A DNA stretch of 30,950 bases from contig JAUWXV010000014.1 of NCBI GenBank assembly GCA_030616165.1, positions 1 to 30,950 on the forward strand, read 5' to 3'. The position numbers and the translations under genes were made by a program. The notes beneath the pieces are model-generated. The model made no database searches, was not told the origin of the DNA, and worked only from the letters and a program-made list of their open reading frames with translations. Position 1 is the first letter of the stretch. The number at the start of each line of letters is the position of its first letter. Positions 5,926 through 12,407 of the stretch are shown one piece after another. Source of the DNA: a bacterium (lineage in GTDB: Bacteria > SM23-31 > JAUVVT01).

Positions 5926-7581
5926 ATGAATGAAAAAAGGATAGCACCAGAGACTTCTTTAATGTATGGAGATAAGAAAGTTCCGGAAAGTTCTTTAAGG
6001 GACATCTATTATGTCCTTTTTCGGCATAAGAAGAAGGTGGTTATCTTTTTCTTAGTCGTCGTTTTCACAGTAACGTTTGGCACTTTTCTCGCTCCGGAGT
6101 TCTACAAGTCCGATGCAAAGCTGCTGGTAAAGGTTGGCAGGGAGAGTGTGGCGTTGGATCCCACAGCGACAACTGGTCAAATTATTACCATAAGTCAACC
6201 TCGTGAATACGAAATCAATTCGGAATTAGAGATTCTCAAGAGTCGGGAAATAGCAGAAAAGGTTGTGGATGCTATCGGAATGGAGGTAATTTTGAAACGT
6301 CCCGACGAGGTTTTGTTGGGTGATACTACTGCCACAGGAAAAACCCGGGACGCTGTCAGGGAGGCAAGGCAGAGGATCCGCTCAACCGCTCAAGAGCCGC
6401 TGAGTCTGTTGGAGCGCTGGGATTTACGCGACCAACTGAAAGAACACGACAGTGCCGTTCTGAGCGTTATGGGGAGCCTTAACATTAATGTTGAAGCGAG
6501 CAGCAACATCATTTCCCTTTCTTACGAGGCAAGGAGTCCACAATTGGCTTACGAGGTGCTCTCCAACCTGATTGATTTTTATCTCGAAAAGCACATTGCC
6601 GTCCACCGCACCTCTGGTTCGCACGAATTCTTCATCCAGCAGTCAGACAAGTTTCGCGACAAACTTGCCCAGAGTGAGGAGGCACTCCGTGAAATCAAAA
6701 ACAATACCGGCATATCCTCATTAGACGAACAGAGGACTATTATTTTGGGACGGGTTGGGACCCTCCAGCAGGAGATAGAAATAACATCGGCTGATTTAGC
6801 CACATTAAACTCCAAAGTAGAGGAACTGCAGAGGTTACTGGCAAATCTGCCCGAAAAGATAGAGACCGGCAGAACCACGGGTCTAGATAACATGGCTTAC
6901 GTTTACATGAGAAATTCGTTATACGCTCTTCAACTTAGGGAGCAGGATTTACTTTCAAAATATACTGAGGAAAACCAACTGGTAAAGGAGGTCCGCCGTC
7001 AGATTGCCGAAGCCCAGTCTCTCCTGAATAAGGAGGAACCGACCCATACACAGGTAATACAGAATTTAAACACCGAATACCAGCAGGTGAAGTTGGACTT
7101 ACTCGCCGAAAGAGCGACCCTTTCATCGCTGGAGGGTAAATCAAAAGCACTAAAAGGACTGCTGACCGATGCTCAAGGCGAACTTGTGGCACTGAACAAT
7201 AGTGAAGCCCAGATTGTAAGACTCCAGCGGGAGATAGCAATACAGGAGGTTACTTACCGGAACTACGTTGACAACCTGGAACAAGCTCGTATCGACAATG
7301 CTCTCCAGATGGAAAAAATCTCCAACATTGGTGTTGTCCAGCCTGCATCCTACCCCATGAAGACAAGCCGTCCCAACAAGATGCTCAACCTGATACTCGG
7401 GCTTTTCTTTGGGGTTTTTGGCGGTGTTGGGCTTGCATTTTTCTCAGAATACATAGACCACTCCTTAAAGACGCAGGAAGATGTCGATGAAAGGTTACAG
7501 TTGAAAACACTGATTGTAATTCCAAGGCGTCCAAAAAAAATGGGTAAAATTGAAGTAAAAAAAGAAAAGGTACTGCAATGA
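5926..7581 (+). CDS. Wzz/GNVR-type polysaccharide chain-length and co-polymerase protein
   Basis: A 551-residue inner-membrane protein with the topology of the Wzc/EpsB co-polymerase class without its kinase domain. A cytoplasmic N-terminus and membrane helix (about 39-56) start a Wzz domain (YKSDAKLLVKVGRE, then YEINSELEILKSREIAEKVV). A long periplasmic region with extended coiled coil (about 235-440) includes a GNVR-like part (QREIAIQEVTYRNYVDNLEQ), then a proline-containing motif (SRPNK, 481-485) and a second helix (about 488-507). A short tail reads HSLKTQEDVDERLQLKTLIV, the usual link to a BY-kinase. AGGAGAAAAC precedes the ATG. Its stop overlaps the next start by ATGA, so it is translationally coupled to the kinase-like partner, forming a split Wzc. 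Confidence 0.92.
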   Translation: MNEKRIAPETSLMYGDKKVPESSLRDIYYVLFRHKKKVVIFFLVVVFTVTFGTFLAPEFYKSDAKLLVKVGRESVALDPTATTGQIITISQPREYEINSELEILKSREIAEKVVDAIGMEVILKRPDEVLLGDTTATGKTRDAVREARQRIRSTAQEPLSLLERWDLRDQLKEHDSAVLSVMGSLNINVEASSNIISLSYEARSPQLAYEVLSNLIDFYLEKHIAVHRTSGSHEFFIQQSDKFRDKLAQSEEALREIKNNTGISSLDEQRTIILGRVGTLQQEIEITSADLATLNSKVEELQRLLANLPEKIETGRTTGLDNMAYVYMRNSLYALQLREQDLLSKYTEENQLVKEVRRQIAEAQSLLNKEEPTHTQVIQNLNTEYQQVKLDLLAERATLSSLEGKSKALKGLLTDAQGELVALNNSEAQIVRLQREIAIQEVTYRNYVDNLEQARIDNALQMEKISNIGVVQPASYPMKTSRPNKMLNLILGLFFGVFGGVGLAFFSEYIDHSLKTQEDVDERLQLKTLIVIPRRPKKMGKIEVKKEKVLQ

Positions 7582-8300
7582 CTGATATTTTAAAAAGAAT
7601 ATTTTCCAAACTTGTTAAACTCAATGGCAGAGGTGAAGATTCTGCCCCGCCGGGTTTGGATATCTACGGGAGGGGCAAGGAATATTACGAGACTCTGCGT
7701 TACAGTCTGCTGAAGTCTGAGAACGGTGCCGCTGAGTTGCCGCACCTCATTGTCATAACAAGTTGTAACAGGCGTGAAGGTGTCAGCACGATTGCATCCA
7801 GCCTTGCTGTCACGCTGGCACTCCACGATGATAGGGTCCTGTTCATAGATGCAAACTTTCGCCATCCATCGGCACAGCAAATCTTCAGGGTGAATTCCTC
7901 TCCCGGGCTGGGAGAAGTCCTCTACGACGGTATAGATATCACGGCGGCAATACAGACCTCAGCCATCCAGAACCTCTTTATTCTTTCAACCGGCGAAATG
8001 AAAAAGGACCCCGCACAAAGGTATGAATCACAGGAATTTATCGAACTGTTAAATATCTTTAAACGCGATTACAATTACGTGGTATTCGATGCGCCGCCAT
8101 TGCAGCGTGCGGGAAATTCTGCGGTTCGTCTGGCAGGCATTGTTGATGGTGTGATTCTCGTGGTTGAGAGTGAGAAGATCCGCTGGGAAGTTGCACAGCG
8201 GATGAAGGCACAGATGGTCGAGGCAAAGGCTAATCTCCTGGGGGTTGTCCTCAACAAGAGGAAATTCCACGTTCCAAGATGGCTGTATGATACACTGTGA
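7578..8300 (+). CDS. CpsD/CapB-like BY-kinase homologue with altered Walker A
   Basis: A 240-residue cytoplasmic P-loop protein of the bacterial tyrosine kinase/MinD family and the expected partner of the upstream chain-length protein. Walker A' (VLFIDANFRHP, D91) and Walker B (YNYVVFDAPPL, D171) are intact. The Walker A loop reads SCNRREGVSTIA, with V69 where kinases have the ATP-binding lysine of GKS/T, and the usual proline-glycine before it is also changed. The C-terminus has only one tyrosine (Y237) instead of the tyrosine cluster that kinases phosphorylate. It may therefore bind ATP weakly and act as a structural or regulatory subunit, not an active kinase; that is inference. It starts in the ATGA overlap. 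A GIY-YIG element begins right at its stop codon. Confidence 0.88.
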   Translation: MTDILKRIFSKLVKLNGRGEDSAPPGLDIYGRGKEYYETLRYSLLKSENGAAELPHLIVITSCNRREGVSTIASSLAVTLALHDDRVLFIDANFRHPSAQQIFRVNSSPGLGEVLYDGIDITAAIQTSAIQNLFILSTGEMKKDPAQRYESQEFIELLNIFKRDYNYVVFDAPPLQRAGNSAVRLAGIVDGVILVVESEKIRWEVAQRMKAQMVEAKANLLGVVLNKRKFHVPRWLYDTL

Positions 8301-8371
8301 TATAAATATGGAATTATAAAAGAACGGGATTTCTCGGCTACGCTCGAAACGACAAAAAGAGGGCGAAATGA
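8299..8371 (+). repeat. Left copy of 73-base direct repeat bounding the GIY-YIG gene
   Basis: This copy matches 8658-8730 with six differences in 73 bases. It begins within the stop codon of the kinase-like gene. Its first bases, read as codons, spell D-I-N-M-E-L-stop, which resembles the D-L-S-M-E-L-stop end of the GIY-YIG gene, so it looks like the tail of a second, otherwise lost, GIY-YIG unit. The core is the dispersed CTACGCTCGAAA(C/T)GACA motif. Confidence 0.8.
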
Positions 8372-8396
8372 CATTCATGTCGTTTTACATTTTTTT

Positions 8397-8678
8397 ATGA
8401 ATCAGTATTATGTTTACATAATGACTAATAAATCTAAAACCCTTTACATTGGAATAACCAGCGATCTTTACCGGAGATTATTTGAACATAAACAGAAATT
8501 TGTAAATGGTTTTACAAAAAAATATAATATTAACAAACTTGTATATTACGAGATTACCAATGATGTAAATGCTGCTATTGCCAGAGAAAAGCAAATAAAA
8601 AGATGGAGAAGAGAAAAGAAGATTAAATTAATTGAAGGTTTTAATCCTGAATGGAGAGATTTAAGTATGGAATTATAG
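8397..8678 (+). CDS. Small GIY-YIG nuclease-domain protein (YhbQ/COG2827-like)
   Basis: A 93-residue single-domain protein. The GIY-YIG signature appears as VYI (6-8) and YIG (17-19), with conserved R26, H31 and the metal-binding glutamate E64 (AREKQIKRW), and the family's C-terminal NPEWRDLS. All catalytic positions are present, so it should be an active endonuclease fold. Members of this group act on DNA, but their cellular roles are poorly known. There is no clear ribosome site before the ATG; a T tract lies there instead, so expression may be low. The last codons (M-E-L-stop) lie inside the downstream repeat copy. It has no functional tie to polysaccharide synthesis and is best seen as cargo or engine of a small mobile unit. 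Confidence 0.88.
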   Translation: MNQYYVYIMTNKSKTLYIGITSDLYRRLFEHKQKFVNGFTKKYNINKLVYYEITNDVNAAIAREKQIKRWRREKKIKLIEGFNPEWRDLSMEL

Positions 8679-8730
8679 AAGAACGGGATTTCTCGACTAC
8701 GCTCGAAATGACAAAAAGAGGGTGAAATGA
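8658..8730 (+). repeat. Right copy of 73-base direct repeat bounding the GIY-YIG gene
   Basis: The second copy of the repeat described at 8299-8371, offset 359 bases, with 67 of 73 positions identical. It starts in codon GAT of the GIY-YIG gene, seven codons before and including the stop, and continues through the CTACGCTCGAAATGAC core. The strong match over non-coding sequence shows the repeat is not merely conserved coding sequence. Confidence 0.8.
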
Positions 8731-8752
8731 TACTGAATCAATACTGAAACAA

Positions 8753-8791
8753 GTTCAGCACAGGCTTCAGCACAGGGTTCAGCATGACAGG
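8753..8791 (+). repeat. Short tandem repeat, 12-base unit TTCAGCACAGG
   Basis: Three head-to-tail copies: GTTCAGCACAGG (8753-8764), CTTCAGCACAGG (8765-8776) and a longer variant GTTCAGCATGACAGG (8777-8791). It lies directly downstream of the right GIY-YIG repeat and is probably part of the same dispersed repeat class. Confidence 0.7.
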
Positions 8792-8883
8792 TTAATAATG
8801 TTTATTGAAAAACATAATAAAACATCAATCGTAAATTTACAAAAGTTTAATAAAATTACTTAAAAATAAAATGGTGGAATATT

Positions 8884-9315
8884 ATGAAAAAAATATGGGG
8901 TAATAACAACCTGTCTTCCCGGCGGCGGGATACCTTGAATATAATTTATTCCGCTGATGATTTTTATGAGGTTCTCGAGCGTGAACGCGCACGTGCTGAC
9001 CGCAGTAACCAATGCTTTTCTCTTGTGGTTTTCAATGTTGGTTTGCCGGGCACGAACGGTGACAATGCCAGGCGTGTAGTATCAATTCTTGCTTCCCGGG
9101 TACGTGTTTCAGACGAAATAGGATGGTTTGACAAGCGGTGTATAGGAGTGATCCTGCCTGATACTTCAGCAGAAGGAGCATGGAAATTAGCAGACGAAGT
9201 CTGTCAGGAGATTAATGGAACAACGCAGACCTCATTTTGCTCCGTTTATACGTATCCATCAGAGGGATTGCCTGTTGATGCAAATCAAATGAAATTTATC
9301 TTTAACAGAGGATAG
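8884..9315 (+). CDS. Degenerate GGDEF-domain protein
   Basis: A 143-residue protein that follows the GGDEF fold from about residue 26: LERERARADRSNQCFSLVVF matches the first helix and strand, and GWFDKRCIGVILPDT aligns without gaps to the usual R-Y-GGDEF-A-V-L-L-P-E-T segment, with DKRCI (83-87) replacing GGDEF. Catalysis as a diguanylate cyclase is therefore excluded; it may bind a nucleotide or a partner, or be a scaffold. It is shorter than a full GGDEF domain. GGTGG precedes the ATG. It ends 2 bases before the phosphoglycosyl transferase gene starts, so the two are cotranscribed and perhaps functionally linked. With the PilZ regulator it hints at c-di-GMP control of this locus. Confidence 0.75.
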   Translation: MKKIWGNNNLSSRRRDTLNIIYSADDFYEVLERERARADRSNQCFSLVVFNVGLPGTNGDNARRVVSILASRVRVSDEIGWFDKRCIGVILPDTSAEGAWKLADEVCQEINGTTQTSFCSVYTYPSEGLPVDANQMKFIFNRG

Positions 9316-9317
9316 CG

Positions 9318-10049
9318 ATGCAGCAAGAACTTTTTACATCAAAAAAAACTATTAATAGAAGCCGCAATGCGGCTGCAATTCAAACAAATGATATTCAAGG
9401 TCAGGCTTTATCTAAAACAGTAAATGGGCTTGAGCAAATCTTTGTCCGAAGAATACCAATATGGAAACGTGCAATGGATATTGTTGGAGCGCTCGTGGGA
9501 CTGACAGTCTTCTCGCCGTTGATGCTTGCAGTGGCGATAGCGATAAAACTAACCTCAAAAGGTCCGGTTATTTTCAAACAGAAACGGGCAGGTCTCGGCG
9601 GCAAACCATTCACTTTCTATAAGTTTCGTTCAATGGTCATCGATGCAGAAGAAAAAAAGAAGCAACTGATGCAATTCAACTTTCGGACTGGACCTGTATT
9701 CAAGATGAATGATGACCCTCGGGTTATACCTGTGGGCAAGTTCATACGCAAATGGAGTTTTGATGAGTTACCCCAGTTCTATAACGTTCTCAAGGGAGAT
9801 ATGAGTTTAGTGGGACCACGACCACCCACGCTCGATGAAGTGCCGCAATACGACAATTGGCAGAAAAGACGGCTGGAGGTTAAGCCAGGTATAACCTGTC
9901 TATGGCAGATTAATGCCCGTCACGAAAGCGACTTTGACAACTGGGTTCGGCTGGACATAGAGTATGTTAAAAAAAAGTCACTTCTGCTTGATATTAAGAT
10001 TCTTCTTCTGACACTGCCAGCCGTTCTTTCACGAAAGGGAGCACATTGA
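9318..10049 (+). CDS. Polyprenyl-phosphate phosphoglycosyl transferase (initiating sugar transferase)
   Basis: A 243-residue protein of the bacterial sugar transferase family (small monotopic type plus an N-terminal extension of about 45 residues). It transfers a sugar-1-phosphate from a UDP-sugar to undecaprenyl phosphate, the first committed step. Visible hallmarks are the re-entrant membrane helix (KRAMDIVGALVGLTVFSPLM, 50-69), FKQKRAG (86-92), FYKFRSM (100-106), the catalytic Asp-Glu pair D149-E150 in SFDELPQ, and DMSLVGPRPP and RLEVKPGITCLWQI after it. It lacks the four to five extra helices of WbaP/WcaJ. The donor sugar cannot be read from the sequence. GAGGA precedes the ATG. It closes the less AT-rich export block; a 199-base gap follows. 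Confidence 0.93.
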   Translation: MQQELFTSKKTINRSRNAAAIQTNDIQGQALSKTVNGLEQIFVRRIPIWKRAMDIVGALVGLTVFSPLMLAVAIAIKLTSKGPVIFKQKRAGLGGKPFTFYKFRSMVIDAEEKKKQLMQFNFRTGPVFKMNDDPRVIPVGKFIRKWSFDELPQFYNVLKGDMSLVGPRPPTLDEVPQYDNWQKRRLEVKPGITCLWQINARHESDFDNWVRLDIEYVKKKSLLLDIKILLLTLPAVLSRKGAH

Positions 10050-10248
10050 ATTGAAATAATTATAGGGAGTTATATACCTGAATATTCAAAAATATTTTGA
10101 ATCATTTCTGGATTTTAAAAAAATGAGTAGATTAAGATGCAGAATGATTTAATATATATTTTGTATAATATTTAACAAAAATATGTATTAGTGATGTTAT
10201 TTCTCGTAAAAACGAGTTGTATGAAATTCTACTAAAAGGATTAATATT

Positions 10249-11094
10249 GTGTCCATAAAAATACAAAAAAGCGAAAAGAGAACGTTTAATCAACTCAAAG
10301 AACACTATGAAATAGAGAAAGAGTTGGCAAATAGACTGCGTAATGCTAGCAAAGAAAAGAGAAGAGATTTATATACTACCATTTACGATGAATTGTATCG
10401 TCGAGTACCCCAGCATCCACAATTGACTCGAAAAATAGACTCAAAATCTCGGCTTACAGCAGTATCTAAACAAATGAGGTTAATAAAACATTTCTTGAAA
10501 CAAGAATCTACATTCCTTGAAGTAGGACCTGGAGATTGTAGCTTGTCGCTTGAAGTGTCTAAGCATGTGAGAAAAGTTTATGCAGTTGATGTATCTAAGG
10601 AAATTACTAAAGGAGATATATTTCCAAAAAACTTTGAATTAATTATTTCCGATGGTTGTAGCATCCCTGTTCCTGAAAATAGTATTAATATTGCATACAG
10701 TAATCAGCTCATGGAGCATTTGCATCCTGAAGACGCCTTTGAGCAGCTTCATAATATATATAAGGCACTGATTCCTGGAGGTAAATATATTTGTATTACA
10801 CCAAATCGGCTTTATGGGCCGGCAGATATTTCGAAATATTTTGATGAAGTCGCAACAGGATTTCACTTGAAGGAATACACGGTTACTGAGTTGTGTAAAC
10901 TCTTTCGCAAGGTTGGATTTTCAAAGATAAGTGTATATATACAAGCAAAAGGGTTTTATATTAAATTCATATTATTTTTAGTTATATTGTTTGAAAAACT
11001 TCTTAGTATACTACCGTTTTCGTTAAGAAAAGTGATAGGCAGGAAGTTACCGTTTAAACAATTATTGGGCATAAGAATAGTGGGGGAAAAATAG
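10249..11094 (+). CDS. Class I SAM-dependent methyltransferase
   Basis: A 281-residue protein with a Rossmann-type methyltransferase core: motif I EVGPGDCSLS (91-100), an acidic residue closing strand 2 (YAVDVS, D114), NQLMEHLHPEDAFEQL (152-167), and PGGKYICITPN (176-186) as motif III. An N-terminal helical part of about 65 residues and a hydrophobic C-terminal segment (about 233-253) flank it. The hydrophobic part suggests membrane association. It could methylate a sugar or the lipid-linked glycan; the acceptor is not evident. It begins with GTG, preceded by AGGA. It is the first gene after the composition drop around 10.05 kb, with clear gaps on both sides (199 and 128 bases), so it may be a cassette of its own. 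Confidence 0.82.
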   Translation: MSIKIQKSEKRTFNQLKEHYEIEKELANRLRNASKEKRRDLYTTIYDELYRRVPQHPQLTRKIDSKSRLTAVSKQMRLIKHFLKQESTFLEVGPGDCSLSLEVSKHVRKVYAVDVSKEITKGDIFPKNFELIISDGCSIPVPENSINIAYSNQLMEHLHPEDAFEQLHNIYKALIPGGKYICITPNRLYGPADISKYFDEVATGFHLKEYTVTELCKLFRKVGFSKISVYIQAKGFYIKFILFLVILFEKLLSILPFSLRKVIGRKLPFKQLLGIRIVGEK

Positions 11095-11100
11095 AATTTG

Positions 11101-11115
11101 ATAATCATTAGTAGA
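11101..11115 (+). repeat. 15-base direct repeat, copy 1, before the epimerase gene
   Basis: ATAATCATTAGTAGA occurs here and identically at 12375-12389. The pair brackets the epimerase gene, one in each intergenic gap. It may be a trace of cassette insertion or recombination, or a shared regulatory sequence. Confidence 0.45.
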
Positions 11116-11222
11116 ACTTCGGTTAACAGCATGTTTTCTAACAACTTATGTGTATTACCAAAGTTAGGCGAAATTTATAACCTATTGACTAAAGAATTTT
11201 GAGATTTTCATCGAATAAGTAA

Positions 11223-12191
11223 ATGAAAAATATACTTTTAACAGGAGCAGCGGGATTTATTGGCGGGAAGACTGCTGAACTTCTCCTTAAAAAGAAAAAT
11301 GAAGTAGTTGGAATCGATAATCTTAATGATTACTGTGACGTAAGACTCAAGGAATACAGGCTTAATCAATTGAAAAAATTTGAAAATTTTAAATTTTATA
11401 AGTTAGATATAGAAAACCTCTCTTTGCTAAGAGGCATTTTCCGGAAATACAATCCAGAAGTAGTAATAAACTTAGCCGCAAGAGTAGGAGTGAGATATAG
11501 TTTAGAAAATCCTTTTGTTTATCATAACACAAATATATTAGGCACACTTAATCTATTAGAATTATGTAAAGATTTCAAAATTAAAAAGTTTATTTTAGCA
11601 TCTACCTCATCCTTATATGCAAATCAAAAAATGCCCTTTAAAGAAAAATTGGCAGTAAACAATCCCATATCCCCCTATGCGGCAAGTAAAAAAGCAGCCG
11701 AGGCAATGTGTTATACCTATCATTATCTCTATGAGATGGATATAACAATCTTAAGATATTTTACAGTATATGGACCCGCCGGAAGACCGGATATGAGTCC
11801 TTTTAGGTTTATAAAATGGATTGATGAAGAAAAACCTGTTTTACTTTATGGTGATGGAAGTCAAAGCAGGGATTTTACCTATGTAGATGATATAGCAGAA
11901 GGTACTATCAAAGCAATAAAGAGAGTAGGGTTTAAGATAATAAATTTAGGGGGTAATAAGCCTTATAAACTAAATTACGTAATAAAACTTATAGAAAAAT
12001 ATTTAGACAAAAAAGCAAAAATAAAACATTTGCCTTTTCATAAGGCAGACCTAAAAGCCACCTGGGCAGATATAACACAGGCACATAATGTGCTTAACTG
12101 GCGACCAACGATTGGCTTAGAAGAAGGCATAAAAGAAACTGTCAAGTGGCATGGAAAGAATAGATGGTGGTTGAGAAAAATAGAGGTATGA
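11223..12191 (+). CDS. NAD-dependent UDP-glucuronate 4-epimerase-like enzyme
   Basis: A 322-residue extended short-chain dehydrogenase. It has the nucleotide-binding motif TGAAGFIG (7-14), the catalytic serine/threonine region ASTSSLYA (126-133) and Y152-x3-K156 (PYAASK). The segment GIDNLNDYCDVRLKEYRLNQ is typical of UDP-glucuronate 4-epimerases (CapI/LspL), which convert UDP-glucuronate to UDP-galacturonate, so a uronic acid in the polymer is likely. RYFTVYGPAGRPDMSPFRF also fits that group. A related UDP-sugar epimerase cannot be ruled out. There is no obvious ribosome site before the ATG. The gene stands alone between gaps of 128 and 216 bases that share a 15-base repeat. Confidence 0.88.
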   Translation: MKNILLTGAAGFIGGKTAELLLKKKNEVVGIDNLNDYCDVRLKEYRLNQLKKFENFKFYKLDIENLSLLRGIFRKYNPEVVINLAARVGVRYSLENPFVYHNTNILGTLNLLELCKDFKIKKFILASTSSLYANQKMPFKEKLAVNNPISPYAASKKAAEAMCYTYHYLYEMDITILRYFTVYGPAGRPDMSPFRFIKWIDEEKPVLLYGDGSQSRDFTYVDDIAEGTIKAIKRVGFKIINLGGNKPYKLNYVIKLIEKYLDKKAKIKHLPFHKADLKATWADITQAHNVLNWRPTIGLEEGIKETVKWHGKNRWWLRKIEV

Positions 12192-12374
12192 GTATTGAAT
12201 TTTGAGGAACTATAAGCATCTTAAAATTTCTTTTTCTTTGAGCACTAATTACTGTGGACTATGGCACATATTGAATGGTGTTTGGGATTTTAAAAATGTA
12301 GGTTTTAATTTTGATCTATCGATTACGTTAATTCAGAAGAGAAAGAGATTAATTGTTGCTGTATCTATTTTTTA

Positions 12375-12389
12375 ATAATCATTAGTAGA
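12375..12389 (+). repeat. 15-base direct repeat, copy 2, after the epimerase gene
   Basis: Identical to 11101-11115. It lies 18 bases before the start of the polymerase-like gene. The rest of the gap (12192-12374) shows no frame or structure I can support. Confidence 0.45.
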
Positions 12390-12407
12390 TAGAAGAACCA
12401 AATATCA

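Larger units (their letters stand above)
8299..8791 (+). mobile_element. Putative small mobile unit: GIY-YIG gene between direct repeats
   Basis: The unit consists of a 73-base repeat, a GIY-YIG gene of 94 codons including stop, a second 73-base repeat that begins within the last codons of that gene, and a short tandem repeat (8753-8791). The repeat period is 359 bases. It sits exactly between the stop codon of the kinase-like gene and the next polysaccharide gene, in line with a recent insertion that spared both. Small GIY-YIG genes with this repeat type downstream recur in many genomes in my experience, but I know of no demonstrated transposition mechanism. The element call is inference. 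Confidence 0.5.

Noticed and set aside
6579-7240. Minus-strand frames of 104 and 101 codons
   Set aside because: They are shadows of the chain-length gene, with no family features.
8049-8378. Minus-strand frames of about 100 codons across the kinase end and left repeat
   Set aside because: They are antisense to the kinase-like gene, and the non-overlapping part is only repeat sequence.
8366-8396. Hairpin followed by a T run as an intrinsic terminator behind the kinase-like gene
   Set aside because: The 8-bp stem has only two G-C pairs and a G-T pair, and lies at the edge of the repeat; too weak to call.
8753-8791. CRISPR-like array
   Set aside because: The three units are directly adjacent with no spacers, and no cas gene is present.
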